Assembly (NCBI GenBank): GCA_036898135.1
Contig: CM072515.1
Coordinates: 49,022,534 to 49,086,533, forward strand
Direction of reading: 5' to 3'
DNA: 64,000 bases
Origin: Oncomelania hupensis
Taxonomy: Eukaryota > Mollusca > Gastropoda > Littorinimorpha > Pomatiopsidae
In this document: one piece after another, positions 12,501 through 50,400 of the stretch
Layout of the letters: each line of letters starts with the position of its first letter
How positions within the stretch are numbered: the stretch's first letter is position 1
Translations under genes and position numbers: made by a program
The notes under the pieces: generated by a model
Database searches by the model: none
What the model was told of the DNA's origin: nothing
What the model saw: only the letters and a program-made list of their open reading frames with translations

Positions 12501-15500
12501 GTTGTGACACGCAAGTCTCGGTCACTGACCAAGCGGTCCAGGTCACTGGTTTGAAGATCGTCCTCCACGCTGACTAAACTTGCCAGCTCGCCTCCTGCAG
12601 TGCCTCCATCCATGTTCCTGGACACGAAGAAAGAGCCCGCTTTGCCGCCTGTGGCTTCAGGCTGGTCACCAGCGGCGGGAACGACATCGATGGAAGCGGC
12701 TGCAGCAGTGAGGGTCCCCATCATGACGGCGCTTGACGCCGCCACCAAAGCCCCAATGGCCGTTTCCTCCACGTTCCCGTTCTCATCCAGCTCGTGCGAC
12801 ACGTCACCAGGCGTAGGACGCGCGTTGCAGTTGTAGTTCAGGTACTGATGATGCGATGCTAATGCATCCTCTACGCCGGCCAAAGCATCGAAAAGCTCGA
12901 CTTCTGCATTAACTGCTGCTCCGTCATCAAAAGCATTCTCCTCGCAAGATGAAATCCTTTGCGGCGCAGCTGAATTTGAATGGCAGCTAAAAGCTAGAAC
13001 TGACCCTGTTTGTTCAACAATATCCAACCCTTTACCTGACGCAGCAAATACTCGGTCAATAGTTGCTTGTTCCCTTTTGCTTTTGCACTCCTGAACATGG
13101 TCTTCCAGTGAGGCAAGCATTTCCTCAGGGCTTGCATTAGAGTTCCAGTTCAGGTGATTGGACACTGATTTCTGCGCTAGAGAACGACGTTTATTTTTCT
13201 CGTCCTGATTCCAAAACCTTCTGAACAACTCACTGGGTTGCCAGCCGAAGTACGGCAAACTCCAGCTGAATCCGAATGCTTGGAATGCGTTGTTTGGAAC
13301 TATTGATTTGGGTCTGCACACATCAAATGGATGATTCGCTGGAGATGGCGTTTGGCATCCAGCAACTCCTTTGCAAGGCGAGCTAGAGTTTTGACTATTG
13401 AGAGCTCTGTGAATGTTCCCGTTCGGATCACTTAGTCCATGACGCGCGGTCCGCCTTTTATAGGGATGTCTTTTCGCTGAGGGCCGCTGCGTCATTGTGT
13501 CTCCCGCAGCATAGCAGTCTTTTCTGCGATACTGGTCAGCGAAGTGGTCTTGCAGCGGCTGACCAAATGCAGGCAGTTCCGTTACTTCGATTTCTATGGT
13601 GTGCTGTTCTTCGTACAGCGCACTAGCCAAAGCAGGCCAGCTTGAGTTAGAGGAGTTGTTGTTAGAGCAAAAGACTGTAGAAAATTCGACGTCACACACG
13701 CTGGTGTTATAGCTGGAATAAGCGTGGTCCGTGTGTCTGGGACAGATACTGTCGCACACACTGTCGAAGAGTGGGGGATACTCGCCATGGTCAGTGTTGT
13801 TGCTATGATTTCTGTTGAGGCCTTCGTGCATGGCTAGAATGTTGTTGATTGTGTTAGCCATGCTGTTGTTGATGTTGTCGCTGTTAGTGACGCTGTCGCT
13901 ATAGCTGTTGACCACGGCCGCTCTGTTGAAGCTGATGACGCCATCTTGGATGAGGTCGTAACGGCCTGGATGACGATAGCGGCGATGACGGTTGTATCTC
14001 TGTCGCCCGTTGTGCGTGGCAGACTGACAAAACAAAACCAAAACAACAGGAGGTACAACAATGATGTACATGTTTGATAAAGATATGAATGGCATGAGCC
14101 ACCAAGCACGCAGACATACTAACTCACTGACAATGCTCTCATTATATGAATGAATACAATCGCTCCCCTCCCGCCCACCCCTCTCAGTGGCCCCACCAGC
14201 ATCTGTAATACTGCATAATGTTTAAGTTTGCAGTTTGGAGGTGATATGACGAGGATGGTTAAACTTACCTGACTGACATCACTGATGCTGTTGGCGGCAT
14301 TAGGAGTGTTGTGGGGGTGGTGGTGGTGCGTGGCGGCGGCGTTCAGAAACTCCACACGCAGCAGCATCATCTGTTGCAGGCGGTCGGGATGGTGGTGGAA
14401 GATGGCGATAGGACCGAACTCGAAGTCGCCGTGGCGGCAGCGGTTGCTGTCCAGCGTTTCTGGAAGCCCTGAGAAACCGCCTCCGATCAGAATTAAGCGA
14501 AACAAACAAATGCCAAAAGATGATAACAGAATTATATGTATTATGCATTTAGAGGCAATTAAATAAATGAGAGAAAAAAGATTATTTTACGTATTGAAAA
14601 ACAACACGATATTTCCTTCGATGAATTGCAGGGCTGCTGAGGGCCAGGAATTTTCCACACACCCACCGCTGGACCTAAAGCAATAATCATGTAATGTAAT
14701 GTAACCGGGCTAGTGACTCAATATTTTCCTCGATGAACTGCAGGGCTGCTGAGGGCCAGGAATGTAACCGGGCTATAGTGACTCTATCAAAGTTACTCGC
14801 ACGCAGTATTCTCACTAGCTAATAAACAACTTTCACTTGAAAAAAAAACAACAGAAGACAAATTTGTGATTAGCTGAAACAGGACAAATAAACTGAGAAC
14901 GGTGTGAAGCAGCAAAAAGAGGTCGCCAGTTGGGCGAGCACAAACTTTAGGAGAGGGGTACATGATGATTTGGCGACCGGGCGAGTGTTTTCACTGAACG
15001 TTTCTCACCTCTGCATTGTTAGAGAGAACAACGACGACGACACTGACAGCAACTACATACTGACCTTTCTTGACGCTGAGGTTAGACCTGCGATGCCTGA
15101 GGGAGTTGAGGGAGATGAGAATGGAGAGGGTGGGTTCTACACACTCCAGCCACACAGATGCTGGCAAACCGTCGATCAAAGGTTCCAAACAGTACTGGGT
15201 ACCCAGCAGCTTCTCACAGCAACACCACCGGCAACAGTCACTCTGCTCCTCCTTCTGACAGTCAGCCAGCCATAAAAATGACTTCGTATACTAAGCTGCC
15301 GAGTAGGCTTAAGTTCTTTGTTCAGATTAAGATTGAGATTAAAACATATAAATTTGCCAAATTTTAACAATTTCAACTTCTTATCTTGCGCCACGTATTT
15401 ATTTGTACGTCAACACATGCATGCCAATCACTATGGAACTACTTATTGTACATCAATACATCCATGCCAATTACTAAGGAATTACTTATTGTAGGCCTAC

Positions 15501-17835
15501 ATCAATGCATATCACTAAGGAACTACTTATTTGCAATGGTCGATGGGTCAACAGACTTCCAACATCGAAGAAGTACAAGAACAAGATAATAAATTAAATA
15601 ATCGTAAAACACTTCTTTCAACACCAAACAACTAATCACAGAGCAGAAGTTCGTTGACATTTGAGAAGAAATTTAATTGTGGAATATAAAAAAATTTGTT
15701 TAAAATAATAGTCAACATAAGGATTGTATTGGTGTAATGGAGTTTGGATATTTCTCACCGGTAAATTTGAAATTCGGGTTGCTTTTTCTCGACTTTTCAT
15801 CGATTGCAATACTGTAAGCTTATTTAACGTTTGCTGCTTTATTTCTATTACAGACGTGGACACATGCAGTGACAATGAAAGTAAGTCTGTATAATCAGAA
15901 TGTTTGCTTCTGTCGAGATTTGAACTAGCCATGTACCTTGCAAAAACAGATCCTTGAACGTAAAGTTCAGTTCAGTGGTTAGATTAACGTCCCCGGACAC
16001 AGTGCGTATAGGGGACAATTTGAACGTAAAGCTTTCTCTGTCACCTTTCAGTGGTGAAGAGAGAGGCGTTAAAGAGCTCATTTTATATTAAGGCCAGCCT
16101 TATTAAGGAGGAGAATAACCCACCTTGTGGCACAAAGGAGTGGGCTTGCTGAAAGACCTGAGCTCTTCGTCAGAGAAGCCGTAGCAGATGGTGAGGACAG
16201 GAATGCTGGCCTGTGGGTCCTTGTACTCCAGCAAACCCTCCAGCAGCAAAGCCATCTCCAATGGCCCGTATCGCGTGCCGTGGTAAGACGGCAACCCTCC
16301 CGTTGACGTCACTATGGGCGCCTGTGATGTGCTTCCTGATGACGTCACTGCGCCATTGCGCTCTTCCATCCTTCCCACTCTCAGAAGTACTGGCTCTTCA
16401 TTCTTCTTGGCTTTCTTCTTGCTGGGGGCAGTACTGGTTAGCGCCTTCGGAAAATACCTGCCAGTAGTCATCCGTTAGCTCTGACACAAATGCTGCATGG
16501 TTGAAGATTTAACAGGTTTACATGTCATTCATTTAATTACTTGCATTATTATTTTGAAAATTAACACAACTAACGTACTAAGACGATGACGAATTCTATA
16601 CAATAGTAAGCAAAGTTGCAAAAGGACAAAGGCCTACCTGTATCTGACGATTTGTGGCTCAGGCCCATTTAGTTTGGCATCAATGACAAGGTCATGGCCA
16701 GCCGGAAGGTCAATGTCACTGCCGCTGCTGCCACATGACACAGACTTCGACGAGATGCAGCCCAGCAAGTGACCTGAAATATGTCTTTGATGACGGTACT
16801 GCCAAGTAACACGTCACCTTGACCTACCAGTGACGTCACCTATATGTTTGACTACTGACATAAATTGCTGCAGAGTAAGAGCATTTTTGTTTATTTGTTC
16901 AAGCGTTCTTACTATAGTAAGTTATGTGGTCCACGCGCGTATTCTTGCAAATTTTGTCTCGCATGGATTCACAAATGTGTTTAAACTCTTCGTCTTTGAG
17001 ACTTAACACAACACCCCCGTTTTGGTGCCGTGGTTTTCTGTATAAATAGTATCCCCACTTTGTGGAAATTTAGTGCTTTAAATTGCGACTGTTTCTGTCT
17101 ATCTCATTTGTTCGTTCTCGTTCCCATTCTGTTCTATCCATCTACTATCTTCTTCGTTAGACCAGTCGCCTACCGTTTTTCAGGAAAACTTTCCCAAAAG
17201 TCCTCATTTGGATATGGGGTTTGTTGGGTCAGCTTGGGGATATTGGACGCTTTCCTCCAAATGGTCACTAGGGCTTTCTACGGTATTATTATTTAGTGAT
17301 GTAGATATTTCGTATGTATGTGTTTTGTTAATATTTTGTAATGATGTTTATATTCTATTTCGTTTTTGTAAATGGGGGTTCGATAAATTAGAGTACAGTC
17401 TCAGCGCCCCCTGCATGGGATGCCTTTTTTGTAAAGTGGTGGAGTGCCTTTAGCGTTACCCTTAGGGCTGTTTCGGCAGAATTTTTTTATACGGATCAGG
17501 GATGAGCCCTCTTTCAAACAAGTTGTGGTCCTGATTCGGCTCTTTGCAGTCCGCTGGACCCTATAAACAATGCCTAACTAACTTAACACACCCAAAAGCT
17601 GACAAGCCGCTCTCTTATTAACATTAAGAGTCTCAAACGCTCAGATAACAGCACAATATAATGGACAGAAATTGTGGATTTACCTGAATGCTGTGATTTT
17701 AACGGTAAAGATTACATATAATTATAAATCTAAGGATGTGAATAATAATTAATACTTTGAAATAAACTAGTCTAACTTACCTAACCATGTGGCTGTTTTA
17801 CGAGGCTGGGAGCCAGTCTGGAAGACCCGGGGCAT
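3515..17835 (-). CDS. Unrecognised large acidic protein, seven coding exons
   Basis: I do not recognise this gene. The proposed coding exons (minus strand) are 17835-17781, 16773-16638, 16457-16124, 15254-15065, 14468-14269, 14023-4539 and 4339-3515. Every boundary is GT-AG and phases agree throughout. The chosen start ATG sits in an ACC-ATG context, but the frame stays open upstream, so the true start is uncertain. Exon 4 has two alternative in-frame acceptors. The first ~305 residues look folded, with segments such as YGPLEMALLLEGLLEY, LPASVWLECVEPTLSIL and FGPIAIFHHHPDRLQ. The rest is largely disordered. The last exon carries a basic tract (GSRRRRRKSS, then KRARRAWSRW) that could be a nuclear localisation signal, and ends in PKKAK. 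The predicted total is about 3,741 residues if one missing base near 5451 is allowed for. Neighbours give no functional clue. Confidence 0.7.
4539..14023 (-). CDS. Giant ~9.5-kb acidic exon of the same gene
   Basis: This exon starts after an acceptor at 14024-14025 preceded by a T-rich tract and ends at a GT-GAGT donor next to 4539. It encodes about 3,160 residues. The first ~300 are mixed, with Asn/Ser-rich stretches and a basic patch (KRHPYKRRTARHG). The rest is dominated by Asp, Glu, Asn and Lys, with a degenerate spaced motif of the type DE-K-(N/D)D through roughly the middle third. Isolated ordered-looking segments include VERVIGSILDELDRCEQ, VEKEMSYILDAIIERD and a CPNC-containing stretch. 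One frame runs open from 14023 to a stop at 5297-5299. A second frame takes over from about 5490 and runs to the donor. The two overlap, so a one-base shift is needed between them. The composition resembles large disordered scaffold or microtubule-associated proteins, but I saw no family signature. Confidence 0.8.
14609..14783. repeat. Local rearranged duplication in an intron
   Basis: A segment containing CAGGGCTGCTGAGGGCCAGG occurs at about 14609-14652 and again at 14721-14763. The adjacent segment GTAACCGGGCTA also occurs twice (about 14700 and 14764). The two pieces are interleaved within one intron of the acidic-protein gene. Confidence 0.8.
15411..15533. repeat. Degenerate ~40-bp tandem triplication
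   Basis: Three imperfect units share the pattern CAATCACTA-GGAACTACTTATT-GTACATCAAT. They lie in the intron between the third and fourth coding exons of the acidic-protein gene. Confidence 0.75.
17031..17585 (+). repeat. Interspersed repeat family R, copy A
   Basis: A repeat of about 550 bp that begins near GTATAAATAGTATCCCC and ends near a CTAACTAACT tail. Copies lie at 38549-40258 (inverted and interrupted) and 62565-63150. The tandem TAAC-type tail suggests the 3' end of a non-LTR retrotransposon, but no coding motif supports a family. It contains the intact site GCTTTAAATT (TTAA at 17078-17081) that is the MITE insertion point in copy B. Confidence 0.8.
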
Positions 17836-18461
17836 GGTGCCCACGCCTAGTAAGCAAAGACCAAGCTGCCAAGAGAGCACACACTCTAAATCCAGACTAA
17901 GCCTTTTAGATATAAATTAGACATAGAGATACAGAGAAAGCCACAGAGAAATGGCATTTTAGCAATCAGTTTTCTGTTCCTTTCTATCAAAAGAAACCCT
18001 ATCATTCATTAAACTGGGCTTAGATCTAGCTTATCTAACATACCCACCTGAATCAGACCTAAGGTAAAATTTAGATCTAGACTGGAGGGGAGAAGCTGTC
18101 CAAGAATATAGATTTTGTCTGTAAAACATGGAAAAGTAGTCTACGGTCAAATCTACAATCTAAAGTGGCATTATAATCTACATAAACTTTACAACGATGA
18201 AGGCGGTAGGCTACAGCAAGAAAATATAGACCCAAGTACACAGTTTGCAAGTCCTAGCGCTAGTGTATCCATGCAACTGTTACAGTGTAAAAGACAATAT
18301 TAGGGCTCTCGTGAATGCATTTTAATGGATAATGTAACGCAAGAGATCCATTTTAATACGTACAGAAAGCGCTACATGCCAGATGTAGTAGTTATCACGG
18401 GAAAGAAGTTCACAGAGGTGAGAAAGATTCCAAGTCACCATGTGTGATGAAATGGTGGATG

Positions 18462-18568
18462 TGACGTCATTACCAACCTACGCTATAAGTGACGTCGTCA
18501 CAAAATGACGTAAGCTCGTAGTCAGTTTTTTCCAATAGGTGAAATGACGTGATGTGCTTAAATAAAAA
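18462..18568 (+). promoter_or_regulatory. Cluster of CRE/ATF-like sites with CCAAT and TATA-like box
   Basis: Four TGACGT cores lie within 90 bases: a perfect palindromic TGACGTCA at 18462-18469, then cores at 18490, 18506 and 18545. A CCAAT box is at 18532-18536 and a TATA-like TTAAATAAAAA at about 18558. The order reads as a plus-strand Pol II promoter. No plus-strand gene follows, so it could instead be an LTR promoter or an enhancer for either neighbouring minus-strand gene. The role is inference only. Confidence 0.4.
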
Positions 18569-18913
18569 TCTTGGCACGGTAGACTCTTGTCTAGCGGAAA
18601 CTCGTTAGAACAGCGGCAGATAGCACACAGTCTTCGAGTTATTTATAGTACGCAGCCTTTTATTATTTGATATTTAGGCTATCGAAGATCTGCTTTATAA
18701 GCTCCCAACCTGTGTAATGCTCCTTGTCGGCTTGTGGTTTAGTCAGGCCTGTGCAAAGTAGAAAAAAAAAGCTTTTTGGTTTAAAACAGAGAAGAAATAG
18801 TTTTTGTCTTAAATGTTCTTATATAATCTTAACAGTAAAAAATGTTCTTAATAGTAAATACGTATTTTTTAACTTCTGTCAAAAGCTGAATATTGTTTTC
18901 AAAATTGTAGAGG

Positions 18914-18986
<73 letters not shown>
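18914..18986. repeat. (GA)n microsatellite
   Basis: A GA tract of about 72 bases in the gene-free interval between the acidic-protein gene and the 3' end of MSH2. I see no gene in 17850-19790 apart from this tract, repeat copy A's flank and the CRE cluster. Confidence 0.95.
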
Positions 18987-18989
<3 letters not shown>

Positions 18990-19794
18990 TGAAATCTGCA
19001 TTTTATTCGTCTAAAAAAACACAATACAAAACAATTAATTTTAATTTATCTTATTGCAAAAATGTGTTTACATGCCCATACTTCAGCTCAAACATGATAT
19101 TAGCTTTGTTTAATAGTCTTAACAACAAACAAAAAAACAACCTTTAATGAACAAACACATGAACACATGTAAGCACAATTATATAGATTTAACATATTGT
19201 TTAGCATTTTTGTCTTCTAAAGTTTTAGTAAAACACGATTAATTTAAAGAAAACAATTGAATTATAAAATGTAAACCTTACACATATAACATCCTACAGC
19301 ACACAATAGTGTATTCACTAACACAATGCAATTATTCTTCCATGTATCTGATCTTTACATAGATTGCTTGGTGCTGAAAACAGACAGTTTTAACATGCCC
19401 ACCAGACAAGTGGCTCGTCCAAAATCAGCAGTTGGATAGTATTCTCACTAGCCCGTTTGTTAACGAAATTCACACAATATTAAACTGAATGGTGAAAATG
19501 TGTCTGCCAATGATCGTAGGCTGTGCATGATTCAGTGGAATTTAATAAAGGTTAACAAAGGGAAAGGGTTTTGAACGTGTTAGCACCAATTACATCCAAT
19601 GTATCAAAATCTCAAAGGAATTCGGAGGTCTGTGCTACTTTAGCATGTCACAATACGATACATTGCAATTCAACGAACTTCCATACTCACATACAACAAT
19701 ATCCTCTTTCTTTCTCTCTCATACACCCACATCCATTGTTTCATACCCTTCCATCCTTTTATACTTTAGTGGCCACTCTGCCGCACACACAGTG

Positions 19795-19800
19795 TTTATT
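19795..19800 (-). promoter_or_regulatory. Candidate MSH2 polyadenylation signal
   Basis: The minus strand reads AATAAA here, 56 bases past the MSH2 stop codon. A (GA)n run on the transcript (19803-19833) lies between the stop and the signal. Confidence 0.5.
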
Positions 19801-19801
19801 G

Positions 19802-19802
<1 letters not shown>

Positions 19803-19833
<31 letters not shown>
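19803..19833. repeat. (TC)n microsatellite in the MSH2 3' UTR
   Basis: About 30 bases of TC repeat on the plus strand, lying in the short interval between the MSH2 stop codon and its candidate polyadenylation signal. Confidence 0.9.
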
Positions 19834-19836
<3 letters not shown>

Positions 19837-19855
19837 CATTTGTTGTAATGAATGT

Positions 19856-47360
<27,505 letters not shown>

Positions 47361-47460
47361 GATCTTAACGATGCGGTTTCCCTCTGCTATGGTGATGGCG
47401 GGAGCTTCCAAGGGGCACTCACTCTCGCGCTGTCAAGGGACGCTACTAAAAATGTTAAAC
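47361..47460. promoter_or_regulatory. Divergent MSH2/ZC4H2 promoter interval
   Basis: Only 100 bases separate the MSH2 start codon (47360, minus) from the ZC4H2 start codon (47461, plus). Both 5' UTRs and any shared core promoter must fit here, unless transcripts start inside the opposite coding exon. No clear TATA box is visible, in keeping with a housekeeping-type promoter. Confidence 0.8.
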
Positions 47461-50400
47461 ATGGCGGACGACAGGGATTTGGAGGCCCTAAATAAACTTG
47501 AAAAATTGAAGGAAGTCAGGTATGTATTTTGCAAACCATTTACTAAACACACTGCAAATTGGAGAATGATTAGTTCTATCAAGCAGTTGTTTTGTGATTT
47601 GGATTTGTGAAGTTCTCTGATGGAATCATGGTGTCGTAAATTGAGATTGTCTTTCTTTGTCTTGAACTACTGACCACAGGCTGTGAAGTCTCGTCTTTCG
47701 TAGGCCTCAATTACATACTATTCGTAGTATGTAGGAGGCCTACGAGTTTGCAAAGACGAAAGAAGCGACTTCCAAGACCAGAGACAGAGTCAGTGTGTGC
47801 TTGCCGAGGAGAAAGAACTAACATTCAACGCTCGCCAAACGCCCAGCAAGCAAATAACGCACATAACAAATTATCGGAAGTCATATTTATTGACATTGGG
47901 ATGATTGGCCTAGTATAGACTAGAGACAGTCACGCAATACGATTTCTATTTAGATGACTCAATTGTTTACGTTTTCTCAAATTAAGGGACTAGGTTAGGA
48001 CTTCAACAGACATAAGTGGGTGGGTATGTATGTGGTAAAAGACTAGGACAAAAAGGACAGAGAACAAGAACCATTATAAACAATATCATGAATATGCAAA
48101 TTCATATACAACTATGCAACACAATAATCCAAAAAACCACAGTAGGTTATCTCCCATGATCCGCACAGAAAACATAGAAACTGACAAATATATTTACCAG
48201 CTACAACGAAACCTTATGCAGAAAATGCGAACTTGGGCGCATAGTCTTCTAATGCAAAACAATTATAATCAATCAGACAACACACGCTGAAAGCTCAATC
48301 GCGAATTTCAATGTAGCGAGACAAATCAAGTCGCATTCGTTATCTTTAGACAATACTGAAAAATACTCCTCAAAATTCAGCATAACCTAATAACTCCAAC
48401 TGAGTTGGTTGCCTTACAAACCTCCTATCCTGTCCCGTAACCCGAAGGTCGTAGGGGCACCACAGATGATCGTTTAACCAGCATACTCCATCTTTCTCTG
48501 TCCTCAGCAGCCCTGATGGCTTCGCTCAGTGTCAAACCAGTCCATTCTCGAATGTTGTCCTCCCACCTCTTTTTCGGTCTCCCTCTTCTTCTACCTCCTT
48601 GCACTGTGCCTTGCAGAATAGTCTTTGCAAGGCCTGATGATCTGGTGACGTGGCCATACCACCGAAGTTTCCGTTTCTTCACCACTGTTAGCAGGTCATC
48701 GTGTTGTCCAATGGCTTGTGTGATGGTCTGTCGGACTTCGTCGTTGGTGATGTGTTGGGTATAGGAAATGCCCAGAAGTCTTCTGTAGCACCTCATCTCC
48801 ATGCTTTGTATTCTTCGTTGGAGATCTGCTGTGAGGGTCCATGCTTCGCAAGCATATAGGAAGATGGAGATGACAAGGGAGCGCAGCAGTCTTACTTTGG
48901 AATGTAGACTGATGGTCCTGTCTTTCCAAATGGGCTTCAACCTTGTCAGGGCAGCAGTTGTTTGTGCGATCCTGGAGAGGACTTCCTGTCGGGACCCATT
49001 GTCTGATACAATGGCTCCTAAATATTTGAAGCTATGCACTGTGTCGAGGGATTGGCCTTGGACTTTGATGTCCGTATTGATGCCATTGGTGTTGTTGGTC
49101 ATCATTTTGGTCTTCTCTGCACTTATTTCCATTCCATAGGCTTTGGAGGTGGTGTCAAGCCTCTGTACCAGCTGTTCAAGTTCTTGTTCCTCTCCAGCCA
49201 ATCCATCAATGTCATCTGCAAAACGAAGATTGGAGATTGCTCTACCCCCTATGCTGACTGTGCCTTCATGGTCTGCAAGAGCATCCGACATGATGCGCTC
49301 TAGGAAGATGTTGAAGAGTGTTGGAGAGAGTAGGCATCCTTGACGCACACCGATTGTTGTTCTGAACCAATTCCCGATGGCTCTGTTGTGGAGGACTGCA
49401 CTGGTAGCCTTGTCATACAGGCTTTTGATGACTTCAATAATTTTAGGGCTGATGTTGTACACTTTCATTGTTGCCCATAGAGCTGCATGCCAGACTCGGT
49501 CAAACGCCTTCTTGAAGTCTATGAACACATGATATAGATGTTGTTGGTGCTGTAGGTATTTCTCACAGATTATTCTGAGGTTGAAAATCTGCTCAGTGGT
49601 ACTTCGCCCTGCCCTGAATCCTGCTTGTTCTTCAGCTATGATTTGTTCAGCTTGGGGTTTCAACCTGTTGAGTATTATTTTCAGGAGGACCTTGCTGGGA
49701 TGGCTGATGAGGCTGATGGTCCGGTAATTTTCACACTCCTGAAGGTTACCTTTTTTGGGAAGAGTGATGACAAGCGACTGGGTCCATGGTATAGGCCACT
49801 CCCCACTCTGCCAGATCTTGTTACAGATAATGGTGAGGGCATCAATCATCGCTTCTCCTCCTGCTTGTAGCAGTTCCGCGGGTATGTTGTCCACTCCCGC
49901 TGACTTCCCTTTCTTTAGCGCTTGCACTGCTGCCTCAACTTCTTCCCGGAGAATTGGGAGGATTTCTTCTTCTTCTCTGTTCTCGGGACATGCTAGAACT
50001 GATGGGTCTCCATTTGGTGTATGGTTGTAAAGGTCAGTGCAGTACTCTGTCCATCTGTCCAAGACTTCTTGTTCTTCTGTAAGGCATATGCCAGACTTGC
50101 TTTGGATAGTGGAGACTTTGGGCTGTTTGACACTTGTCAGCCGCTTCACAGTCTGGTAGGCCTTCTTGCTGTTGTTCTTGTTCAGACTGTTCTCTATTTC
50201 CTGGCATTGATCTTCTATCCAGTTCTCCTTTGCTGTGAGCATGCCTTTTCGGATGTCATTGTTGATTTTTCGGTAGACATCAGCTCCCTGTGAGGTGTTC
50301 TTTTTCTTTTTCATCTCTCTTCGTTTATCACACAGATCCAAAAGTTCAGGTGTGATCCACAGCTTCTTCTTTGGTCGGTGCTTGCCAAGGATCTCAGTGG

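Noticed and set aside
14024..14095. Apparent signal peptide (MPFISLSNMYIIVV...) at the head of the long frame
   Set aside because: It is translated intron. The T-rich tract and TTTTGTCAG acceptor end at 14024, and the upstream exon joins in phase at 14023.
14904..15275. 123-codon plus-strand frame
   Set aside because: It is the antisense shadow of the fourth coding exon of the minus-strand acidic-protein gene.
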